A DNA stretch of 64,000 nt from Lampris incognitus (taxonomy: Eukaryota; Chordata; Actinopteri; Lampriformes; Lampridae): positions 16,089,810-16,153,809 of the forward strand of contig NC_079219.1 of assembly GCF_029633865.1 (NCBI RefSeq), written 5' to 3'. The position numbers were made by a program, and so were the translations under genes. Under the pieces are notes generated by a model. The model saw only the letters and a program-made list of their open reading frames with translations, was not told the DNA's origin and did no database searches. Each line of letters begins with the position of its first letter. The stretch's first letter is position 1. Positions 51,224 to 60,678 of the stretch are shown piece after piece.

Positions 51224-51472
51224 TGAAACCTATGTTAGTGTTCTTGTTTCTTTCGTTTTGGTCTGATCTGAGTTTGTTTTGTTATCTAAGCCTGGATAGT
51301 TAAGACCCACTATCCTCAGTTGCCTTTTCTTATTGTATATAGGGTTAGTTTTTGTCAATAAATTTATTTGTTTTTACAGCTGCTTCTGCCTCCCACCTTT
51401 CTTATTCCCCCGGGACACTTTTTTCTTTGTTACTTCCCCTCACCCCCTGGACCTTTAACAGGGAACGTAACA
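51224..51472 (+). repeat. 3' LTR of the gag-only gypsy element
   Basis: 249 bp. AAGAAGGAGAG precedes TGAAACCTATG as PPT. AATAAA lies near 51358 and it ends CGTAACA. The left edge is inferred from TG and the PPT. Confidence 0.65.
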
Positions 51473-51780
51473 ATTGGGTTTCACCCTCCTTCTCAAGGAG
51501 TATAGAGTAATGACACAAGAGCTTGCTCTCTTGTTGACAACAATGGCCCACTGGCCGTGTCTCTCTCACTCTCTAGCTGCAAACCATGGCCCATTGGCAC
51601 TGTTGTGTGTCTCTCTCCAAGGTATATACCCAGCTGATGAGGAATTGGGGTCACCTGGGCTCAATCAGCGGTTCCACAGGAGGTGGGGCATTACCTGGAG
51701 AGGCAAAATTAGACACACGGCACTAGGGCCATAACACCCCCTCCCATAAAAACAAACCCTAGGTTTGTATATGAGGGTAA
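51473..51780 (-). repeat. Possible LTR fragment of another gypsy element
   Basis: On the - strand, ATGGGAGGGGG directly precedes TGTTATGGCCC at 51736, a PPT-LTR arrangement. The LTR would run down to about 51473, where it is cut by the preceding element. A short word (ACACACGGCACT) repeats at about 51714 and 51790. Weakly supported. Confidence 0.35.
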
Positions 51781-52740
51781 TTGTACATAACACACGGCAC
51801 TGGGCCCAATGAGCCAATGCTGCCACATCCCATTCCTGAACGACCTTGGCAGGTCATAGCCACCGACCTGTTCAAATGGAACAACACTGACTATATAGTT
51901 GCAGTTGACTATTATAGCAGGTACTTTGAGGTAGAGAAAATCCCAAACCTCACTTCTCCAGCTGTCATCCGGAAGATGAAGGCCATGTTTGCAAGATTTG
52001 GAATACCCCAGTCTGTAGTGAGTGATAATGGTCCCTGCTACAGCTCACAGGATTTCAAGAGCTTTGCACAAGCATGGGACTTTGAGCATGTCACAAGCAG
52101 CCCCCTGTACCCACAGAGCAACGGGTTGGCTGAGAAGACAGTGCAAACAGCCAAAGCCCTCATGGACAAAGCACACACACAGGGTCAGACCCGTACCTCT
52201 GCTTATTGGAATACAGGAACACACCAGTGGATGGACTCAACTCCCCAGCACAGCTGTTAATGAGAAGAGCCTTACGCTCAGTCCTTCCAACCACTGCAAA
52301 ACAGCTACAACCAGAACTCGCTTGTCGCAGCGCAGTCCATGGGAGGAGAGAACTGTGCCAAAAACAACAAAAACAGTATTATGACAGAAATGCCAAAATG
52401 CTACCTGTACTGCTGACAGGAGCCACGGTCCGAGTCCAACAGCCAACTGGAACATGGAAACCCGCTACAGTTGTCAGACCAGCTGAGACCCAAAGAGCCT
52501 ACATCATCACAGATGAAGGTCAAGCGCATTGACGCAATCGACGACACCTTCTACAGACCACGAATGTGATGCAGGTCAGGAAGTTAACACACACGACCAA
52601 CAGGTGGAGCCCCAGACCACTGAGTCTCAGACTGTACAGCAAAATGTGTCAGGTTCCCCAAGAGTGTCACCACAACACGGTCACTACCAGGTCAGGACAT
52701 GTGGTTAAGCCAAAAGTTATCTTTGACCTGTGACTGTTTG
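51781..52740 (+). pseudogene. Gypsy integrase core and C-terminus, frameshifted
   Basis: Reads RPWQVIATDLFKWNNTDYIV (first Asp), VSDNGPCYSSQDFKSF (second Asp), YPQSNGLAEKTVQTAKAL (Glu), then a frameshift near 52205 into EYRNTPVDGLNSPAQLLM and GATVRVQQPTGTWKPATVV. A further shift leads to the pol end near 52730. All catalytic residues are present but the frame is broken. No RT precedes it in this window. Confidence 0.85.
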
Positions 52741-53028
52741 AAATCAACCTAAAAAAAAACAACAACAAAAAACAGAAAGGTTGATATTGTGTTGCAAAAA
52801 AATGTTGAAAATGTGAATTGATGTTGCACTGAAATATGTGTATTATTGTTAATGATGTCCCAGAAAGTTGATTGAGCTACTCAGGGCCATTGAAGATTCA
52901 TTTGCAGATTTATTTCATTGGTGCAATAATTGAAAATGTCTATTTTGTTATTGATAGATTTATGTTGACATTATAGCTTACTGCACTTGCATATCACCAA
53001 GTTTTTTTTTTCTTTAAAAGAAGGGGGA

Positions 53029-53271
53029 TGTAATATCCATAGGTCAGGATATAATGGTATGATCCACTAATGGTCTAGTCCAGCACGACGCTAGGTGATG
53101 ACATCACTGACCTATCCTGGAGATTTTGGAAATGCAGGAGACAGAAGGGACTGTGTATGCATGGCAGACCACAGTAAACACGGAACACCAAACGTTATTT
53201 AATGTGCGGACATTGCTTCATTTGAGACACTGCAGAGTGACCGTTAGGAGACAACCCTTTTAAATATTACA
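53029..53271 (+). repeat. 3' LTR of the second + strand gypsy fragment
   Basis: 243 bp. AAAAGAAGGGGGA precedes TGTAATATCC and the end is TAAATATTACA. It directly abuts an LTR piece of the - strand gypsy at 53272. Confidence 0.85.
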
Positions 53272-53359
53272 CCTGTGTGATGTCCTAAAGGGTCCGGGGA
53301 CCCCATAAAAGATTAATAATAAAACCAGTCCTGTTTAACTCATTATAACACTTAAAACA
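53272..53359 (-). repeat. Remnant of the 5' LTR of the nested - strand gypsy
   Basis: 88 bp matching 39477-39564 at about 90% (shared CCTAAAGGG, GGACCCCATAAAAGA, TTTAACTCATTATAACACTT). On the - strand this is the start of the LTR. The rest was displaced by the insertion ending at 53271. Confidence 0.75.
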
Positions 53360-53970
53360 ATTATAACTGCTCTGTTAAACCTGATGAGAATGATGTTTTC
53401 CCTTCAGTGAACGTTTCCCCAGATTTTAAGGACTGTACAGGACCTCTTTTAAAAAGTGGGAATTCCTCTGAGTTTTAGAATTCCTCTAAGATCCAAATGG
53501 AAGGTCAATCTATAAAATATTTGTTAAATTTTCACACAGGGACAAATTAAATGGTAAAACTGACGCTCCATGAGTCTGAGTGATAGTGTTGGGCCTGAGT
53601 GTAGAGCGCTGTACAATCCACCATAGTTCAAGAGCTGCTGACCTGCAGTGGGGTTTTTTTACATGGCATCATCGCTGTGAATGCTTTTGTCTGTCATTAA
53701 TTCTGTTAGCCTTGATTGACCATTTTGCACTAATCGTGAGACTATTTTTCATTGTTTCATGGAATGTTGTCGACTGCTGCCACTTTTTACAATGCTGGAA
53801 ATGTTTTTGGATTGTTTGGGGACATCTTTTCATTTTCTTTCTGAGCTACAGGTACTCATGTTCATTCTGAGCTACAGGTACTCTCAGAAAAACAAAGTCA
53901 AATGCCAGCTATGCAAGTAGAGTTGACTTGAGTTTGAAATCGTGTATGTTGTTATGAATACTTGTTTAAA
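53360..53970. other. Unassigned
   Basis: No named feature. GAGCTACAGGTACTC occurs twice near 53843 and 53869. Confidence 0.35.
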
Positions 53971-54429
53971 CTAGGGCTGTGCGATATGGCGATATATATT
54001 GTGTGGCGATAGAAAACATCGTTTCATATTGAGCTCTACCGTTTATTTCGTTGTGTCGCAAATCACACTCTTTACGGCAATGTTTTTCGTCATTTGGGCG
54101 ATCCTTCCCGCTCTTTGCACAGCAAGGGCGAAGGCAGGAAATCTGCATGAAGGCAATACAAACAAAGATGGAGGACAGTGAAGGTAACGCAGAACGGGGT
54201 AATTCCGAACAGAAGGTTTCCGACCAGCTAGAACAAAACGAGGAGCTTGTACCTAAAAGAGGGGCTACTTCTATCGTGTGGATGTAGTTTGGGTTTGAAA
54301 AGTCTGAAACGGACCAAAAAACGGTACTTTGCAAAATATGCCGCACGCCGGTCCCAACAGACTCAAACACCACTAGCCTCTTTTACCACCTACGCAAGAA
54401 TCATGTCAAACAGTACGGAGAGAGTCTAC
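53971..54429 (+). pseudogene. hAT transposon 5' end with BED finger, split by the retrovirus
   Basis: The left end starts CTAGGGCTGTGCGATATGG, a typical hAT terminus. In pieces, the coding part (about 54180-54429) reads SIVWM then FGFEKSETDQKTVLCKICRT and TTSLFYHLRKNHVKQYGESL, a BED zinc finger (C-x2-C ... H-x4-H). A stop follows SIVWM. The provirus interrupts it at CTAC (54426-54429). Confidence 0.8.
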
Positions 54430-54937
54430 TGTAAGACTTAAAATATTATTGGAACCATAAACCATATATATCAAACGATGGTGGGGTAACTAAATGTCAT
54501 GATGTGAATTATATTACTTGCTACTTGTAGAGAGGAATGCTTGTGTAGCGAAGGCCAGCGAGAGAGAGGAGATAAGAAGTCTGGAACAGAGAGACCCTCG
54601 AGGTAGACACAACATGTCAACACAGGATGAACTCTCCCTACCCAAAAGGGGGATAGCGAACAGAGAGGGGGGTTGTGCAGACAGAAGGGATAGTGTAGAG
54701 AAGTAAAACAAGTCGGTAGGAATGCTCAAGGCCGTCTGTGACGCATGAACAAGGGAAGTTTAGCATATAAAGAATCTCACACACAAAGAAAGACAGACAC
54801 ATAGGGAGGATTGGCTGTTTGTGTCTCCAGATATCTGTCGAAATAATAAACTGCGGAGTTATCTACAGAGACGTCTCGACTGTCTTTTCTTCACATCAAC
54901 GGACTCGGATGAGGGGATAGCGAACGATACCCCGACA
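54430..54937 (+). repeat. 5' LTR of the endogenous retrovirus
   Basis: 508 bp, TG...CA. TATA-like CATATAAAG at 54764-54772 and AATAAA at 54845-54850 place U3, R and U5. Compared with the 3' LTR it has G/A, G/A and C/T differences only. Confidence 0.97.
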
Positions 54938-54942
54938 ATTTA

Positions 54943-54960
54943 TAGGGGCTCGTCCGGAAT
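54943..54960 (+). other. Retroviral primer-binding site, proline-like
   Basis: TAGGGGCTCGTCCGGAAT, five bases after the LTR, differs at two positions from the proline-tRNA PBS seen exactly at 49695-49712. A splice-donor-like AAAAAGGTAAGC follows at about 55033. Confidence 0.7.
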
Positions 54961-55384
54961 GTGAAGAAAAATCTAGAATTGGACATTACGGCCGCCCGCC
55001 GACTTTCCGAGAGCTCAAGGTCGACCTGCAATAAAAAGGTAAGCAGAACCTGTTTTATCGAACTCTGCATATTGACCAAAATGCCAAAATGATATGAGCT
55101 CATGAGGAGGGGAAGTGGGCAGACCAAGAAAAAGAAAAAAGGGGGGAGAAAAAAAATACAAAAAATACAAAATAAAAATAAAAAAGAGAGGAAAAGAAAA
55201 CGGGGTTAGAGTCCCCGTTAGTTCCTAGGTTGTGGCAAACCCACTCACCCCCTGACGAGGGAGTGAGGATAAGGCTGGGAAAACTCTCCCGGGGAATTGA
55301 GGACCCCCAAAGAAAAAACTAGGAAGCCTAGAAGGGCTAAAAAAAGAGGTTAGAGTCCTCAGTGATAAGTCATAACGAGAAAAA

Positions 55385-56853
55385 ATGGAAGATAAGAAAG
55401 AAAAGGAGGCAGAAAAACCGAAGTGGAAATCACTTCAGGAACAAATAGAAGTATTGACGAAGATAATAGTAAATGCAAGAAAAAACGAAAGTGGAAAAGA
55501 AAAAGCGAGAGTGAAAGCCGGGGTTCAGACAAAGATAGAAGAAGTCATAAAACAGGGGGAAGGAAAATTAGAAGACGCAGTACCACTGGGTAAAATACTG
55601 TGGAAACAGGAAAAGAAGTGCAAGGAGAGTGGGGAAGAAGCCGGTAAACAAAGACAAACGTGCGGTCTAATGTCGCAACGTAAATGCCATGAGAAAGGCT
55701 GAGGAAGGTAGATTAAGATGGTACAACTATGCCATCATGTGGCAGGGGATAAGACATTGCCTGAAAGAATCAGAGGAGAAAAAACAGAAGGAAGATAGTA
55801 TACCTAAAAAAAACTGATCCCCCACCTTACGACGCCAACGTCCAACCTACTGCACCTCAGGGACCGCCAAGAGCAGGGCTATACCCCGTACTGAACGTTA
55901 CGGACGGCCACTTCCAGATAGAAACCGCACCCACACCAAGCGCATCCGACCCTAGACCAGACACAGGAGCCAGAGCTAAGACAGATAAGGGAAGTAGAAA
56001 AAAAAGAGCTCCTCGGGGACAGAGGACTCCGAGGAAGCGGTGCCATTTAGAGGGAGAATAGCGAGAGAAGGGGAAACTAGTAGAAGGAGGAGAAGGCAGA
56101 GCGTCAGGACACGACCGGTACGAAGAACCGGAACATTGTCCGGGCTATATCAAGGTGATGACGAAAGTGAGGTGTGTTGCAGGTTAGAGGCGATGAGCGG
56201 CGACCAAGGCGAATGGGAGACGTCAGAAAAAGATACAGAAAGTGATACAGATAAAGAAGGGACCGAAGCGGAAAGACTGCTGACGTCGCCAGCAAAGCAG
56301 ATGATATAAGCAGAGGAAAGATTGAGTAGGCAAAGACAGACCGCGGAAGGCACCGCCCTCCCGGCACTAACCAGGGACAAAAAGGCTCGCCTCCAGTGCC
56401 CGATCATCCAAACCGGGGGGGGGGGGGCATAGATACAAACCCTGGAATCTGGGGGACGTGCAGGCATTAGTAGATAAGCTCCCACCCATTTCGGAGGGAG
56501 GGGGAGCGTGGTTGAATGAATTGGATAAATGAACACAAGGAAAAACGTTAGCTCTTGGCGATTGGAGGGCGGTGGCTGCCCGCAGCATGTCAGGTCCCGA
56601 GTTGAGGGATATAGAGAAAGAGGCTGACATAGAATATGAGCCGGATGATGTACCTCTGATAAGGGAAGTGGCTGGGATAAATACTGCAGTCAGAGACAAA
56701 TTCCCCCCGCCCAATAGGGGACATGTTCCAAAGCTAGAATGGAGCAGAGATCACACCCTGCCATTCCTTTTAGATGTTTCTGAAACAGAAGATGTGGTAA
56801 ATGGCATTCTGTTCCAGAAAAAGGGGGAGATGGAGGAGAAAAGTCCCTACTAA
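55385..56853 (+). pseudogene. Retroviral gag, first copy, frameshifted
   Basis: The ATG at 55385 opens 105 codons of Lys/Glu-rich matrix-like sequence ending at 55702. Later pieces in other frames are an Arg-rich/acidic segment (56040-56309) and a capsid-like segment (about 56430-56853) reading WLNEL, then ARSMSGPELRDIEKEADIEY. Breaks include a long G run at about 56405-56417, so some could be assembly errors. It would form the virus core if intact; as read it cannot. Confidence 0.65.
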
Positions 56854-57325
56854 AAAGTATGAGAAAATGTAATTGTATTGAGGCATACCATGCAATGAAT
56901 GTGTTTCACATGTAATGTTTAAAACACATAGGGTAACACCACAAGGGAAAGAAAACAAGTGTCCTAGTTTAGTACAGCAAAACCATTTGGACAAAATAAG
57001 ACGTAATTAAAAGTATGAGTCTGGGACCATCTTTTTCCTCTCCTGTAAAAACGGAGAGTTGTCGCAAATTTAGGAAGAAATAAGTAAGAGAAAGAATAAG
57101 GACACAGGTAAAGATTTGTTGTTTTTCACAAAATGTGGGGTGGTTTCCTGGTTTACGAGACTTTTTTTTGCCTGTGTGGAAGTATAGCGCCTCCAGAGTA
57201 AAAGGGGACACTCGGGGAGTGATAGCTGAGCGAGATTTGAAGTGAAGGTACGGCCGCCCCGTGTGGGTAGAAGCCTGCTGTATCATTCTTGCTCGAGGTG
57301 ATCAAAAAAAAACCGGCAGTTGACA
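56830..57325 (+). repeat. Internal LTR-like and leader segment inside the provirus
   Basis: AGAAAAAGGGGGAGA at about 56815 resembles a PPT. The non-coding stretch that follows ends GTTGACA at 57325, immediately before TTGGGTGACCCGACGGGG, a PBS-like word followed by a GC-rich leader and a new gag ATG at 57441. This suggests an LTR and leader from a second retrovirus, with no partner LTR downstream. Edges and nature are inferred. Confidence 0.35.
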
Positions 57326-57440
57326 TTGGGTGACCCGACGGGGCCCCAACCTCTTCCGTGGCTGGGTTCCCCACCCTCCCCCGGACCTAGAGTCCACTTG
57401 GTTGGCGCGTCAGTGTATGTGAACAAAGTGTGTCTTGAAA

Positions 57441-58390
57441 ATGTCTGATAAAATTAAAGCAGTGATAGATGGCTGGCAAAAACTACCCCATTACACATTA
57501 GGCAGGGTGCTGCACAAAGCCCTAATGTTAAGAGCATACAGGAATCTGCCCGGAGAAAGAAATAAATTGGCAAAGAAAAATTAATTAGTGACTTGGGCAC
57601 ATGAAATGCTTGAAGAAGGCCTGCTAGGGGTGTGGACTGATCCACCACCAAGCGCACAACCACTAGAACAATATGAGGCACAAGCCTGCGTTAAAGCAGC
57701 TAAGGCGGGAGAAAAAGTTGAACAGACGGGATGTCTAACAAAGAAATCACAGATAGGAAAAGCAGAACGAGAGGCAGACAGACAGGCCATCATGGCCGTC
57801 TGGTTTTTCGAAATGTTACAGACTATGTCGAAAACGCCAAAACCAACTCAGCCAGAAACAAAGCAGAAAAGCAGAAAAGAGCAGGATAAAGCAACCAAAG
57901 TAAAGGAGGAAGAGGCTGAAAAAGGGGGGCCCAAACTAGGGGACAAGATATACAGGCCCCTCTAATGACTGTTAAAAGCGGGGTCATAGGTGTAAGCATC
58001 GCCCCAGACAACGCAGAAGACGCTCCCGTCACTCAAGCAGTCCTGGAGCAGAAACTTGCGCTGATAAGCAAACACACGAACAAGATAGAGGAGAGAGAAA
58101 AAAAAAGAAAAGGAATAATAGAGCTGTGGGGAATGACCGCCCAAGAACAAGAGAGACGGGGAATGTCGTATGCTAGTAGCTTAGAAAGACATACTGAAGA
58201 ATCAGAGGAAGGGAACGAGAACGTAATGCAAAAACCAGACAGTAGGAATAGAGGGGACGAAGAGTGGAAAGAGATAGATGAGGGAAAGAAGATAAAGCCA
58301 GAAGCAGCAACTAAAGCTAAGACTGGGAAAAAGAAAGTTGTACAAAATGGAGACAGTAAGAGTGAGGATAATACAAGTGATTCAGAAGGA
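57441..58390 (+). pseudogene. Retroviral gag, second start, broken
   Basis: The ATG at 57441 opens MSDKIKAVIDGWQKL, like a matrix N-terminus. A stop TAA lies at 57582-57584, after which the frame continues to 57963-57965. Another frame starts in the overlapping TAATG and runs on, rich in Lys/Glu, to about 58385. There it is joined directly to integrase text, so capsid, nucleocapsid, protease and RT are deleted. Confidence 0.65.
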
Positions 58391-59160
58391 AACAGCACAG
58401 GAAGTAATTAAATGGCTGGTTAAAGAACTCATACCCAGATATGGGTTGCCAAGAACCATCGGATCAGATAATGGTACCCACTTCACAAGTGAGGACCTTC
58501 AGAAGGTTGAGGAAATGTTTGGGATCAAACACAAATCCAGTTCAGTCTATCACCGTGCCTCCCAGGGACTGGTGGAAAGAGCAAATAGGACAATCAAGGA
58601 ACAATTGGGAAAATTATGTAGCGAACTAAGCCTGAAATGGCTAGACGCCATACCATTGGTACTGTTCAACATGAGATCTCAACCAAATGCAGCACATGGG
58701 TTAACCCCTCATGCGGTGCTAACGGGTAGAAAAATGCCATGTCCATTCACCACTTGCCCTACCACAGACGGACACACTCTTATAGGACAAAGAGAAGAGA
58801 TTGGTGATTATGTAACAATGCTTAACATAGCGGTGAAGTGTTTGTCCTCACAGGTACAGGAAGCACTTCTGCATGATTCAGACGACGTCGTCCCACCACC
58901 GGTGGAAATAGGGGAATGGGTGTTGAGGAAACAACACTGAAGAAATTGGAGTGAACCACGTTGGCTCGGCCCATTCTAAGTGGCCCAAGCTACTGACTAC
59001 TCCCTAAAAGTCTGGTTGCAAACAGACAGACTAAGCAACTGGTGGCACAAGACTCAGTGCTGCAAGACAGACGCTCCGACCGAGCGGACACTGACTGACA
59101 TTAGAAAAAACCTGAAGGACCTCGACAGTGACTATGACAACCCCGACGAGACCTAGACAT
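58390..59160 (+). pseudogene. Retroviral integrase, C-terminal half of pol
   Basis: Reads QEVIKWLVKELIPRYGLP, then IGSDNGTHFTSED (second catalytic Asp) and QGLVERANRTIKEQL (Glu), and GLTPHAVLTGRKMP. The first catalytic Asp and zinc-binding part are lost at the gag junction. Stops TGA at 58938-58940 and TAA near 58978 interrupt the C-terminal domain (RWLGPF), which ends at about 59156 overlapping the env start. Confidence 0.85.
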
Positions 59161-59999
59161 GACACAGGAAATCCATTTAGGCTACTTGGATGTGACAGAC
59201 TCCAAGGACTGATCACCCTATGGTGTCTCTCACTGATGATAGCAGGACCACTGTTGTGGTGGAAAATGGCTCAGGCCTCACGAGAACGATCTAACCTAGA
59301 GTCAATTCATATTAAGAGACCTGGAACCCCACTAACTGACATCGCTAACGATACCAAGCTGACCCAATTACACCACCACATAACTAAAAGAGCAGTCAAC
59401 ACAGCTCTAAGGGACAAATGTTTATCAATTTACGGGGGAATAGAACTAAATTATACTACAGGGAAAAGCTACACTTTCCAATTCGACCTAACACGGTGCC
59501 TGATGGCACACTTACCAGGGCATTGACAGGTCTAAAGATGCTCTCAGACGAGCTCCAGGAACATTCGGGAGTAAATGACCCATTTGGAAACTGGATGTCA
59601 AAATGGTTCGGCAAATGGGAAAATTGGCTGTCCTCTCTGGCCGGACCCATATTGGTCATAATATTAGTGTTGATTATTGGAGTTTGTTTCTGTATACCTA
59701 TGTACAAGGCCTTATGCATTCGATGCATGGACGAACACATGAAATCTAGTATAACATCCCTCCCACTGCCCTACCAGATGACAGAAGTAGAATTGCTCAG
59801 GCCTCTCAACCCAGACGGAGAGAGCCTGTTAAAAGGTGAGACAGGAACTTTTAGGGAGGATAACCACTCTCTCAACAGTTACCATTCTGGAATGCTCGGT
59901 ATGGGCCGCCCCCCACGAGACGAAGGGGGCCTAGACAGACCAGACCTCAGCGAGTTGGATTCGGATGACCCAGACAGCCTGCTGGACAGCCCTGTCTGA
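59128..59999 (+). pseudogene. Retroviral env, first copy, internally deleted
   Basis: The frame from 59128 begins with a leader containing a hydrophobic stretch (LITLWCLSLMIAGPLLWW). At about 59490 it passes, with a frame change, into the C-terminal part of the transmembrane subunit: VPDGTLTRALTGL, WMSKWFGKWENWLSS, a membrane span PILVIILVLIIGVCF and a long acidic tail ending at 59999. Nearly all of the surface subunit and the CX6CC region are missing. The kept part is similar to the matching part of the intact env downstream. It lies after pol in the normal env position. Confidence 0.8.
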
Positions 60000-60678
60000 A
60001 AGAGGATCCGTAAAGCATGCATTCTGCATTTATGTCTCTATGCTTGTAGAAACGGCCTAGCCTCCCTCAGTTAACTACACTTTGTATTACTTGTATACAT
60101 CTCTGCTGTGTGCAATGAAGAAACGCTTGCTGCTTGTATTTAGCACCTATGTACCCACACGCTACACATAGGCCTCGCAGGTCATTGAGGAAGCCACAGC
60201 GGTGCCTTGCAAGGATGCCTGGGGGACATCCCACCCTGGGGTGGAACCAATGACCGAATACTGATATAGATACCCACGCACCACACTTAAAATATTATGT
60301 GAGGTGATAAATCACCTCAACAGGGGGACTAAAGGAGCTGGGCCTGAGAGTAGGAACATTGTACGCCGGCCTGATAGAGACGGCCTTGGAGCAGGAACGC
60401 CATGCACATAAACCTGATTAGGACACGCGCTACACCTGCAAGACATACAGGACGATCTACAAGAAGCATCCACCTCTTCGGTTGGACTCGAAGGTTCACC
60501 GACCCTCCCCGAAGCCGACACTGCTAGCAGAAGTCAGGGTGAAAGTGCTGGTAACCTCTCCCCTAGGTCATAGATGAACTAGCCGGACGATCACAATTCC
60601 CGGCCATAAGTAGACGTAGACGGAGAACCGAGGGGCAGAGGACTAGACAGACCAACGTATTGACAGATATAACTACGA
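60000..60678. other. Untranslated stretch between the two env regions
   Basis: No coding frame is recognised. CAACAGGGGGACTAAAGGAG at about 60318 looks like a polypurine tract, fitting the 3' end of the first env donor, but no LTR follows. The last part is the leader of the intact env and may hold its splice acceptor. Confidence 0.4.

Larger units (their letters stand above)
49608..51472 (+). mobile_element. Gypsy element reduced to LTR-PBS-gag-LTR
   Basis: The same LTR end (CTTTCTTATTCCCCCGGGAC ... GGGAACGTAACA) occurs at 49608-49692 and 51398-51472. The first is followed by a perfect proline-type PBS and a gag with a zinc knuckle; pol is absent. The 5' LTR is cut at its left edge by the junction with - strand gypsy text. 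A young-looking SINE sits at 49863-50245. Confidence 0.8.

Noticed and set aside
55385..58390. Taking the two gag regions as one continuous gag
   Set aside because: The second has its own ATG after a PBS-like site and a non-coding stretch, and the frames do not connect.
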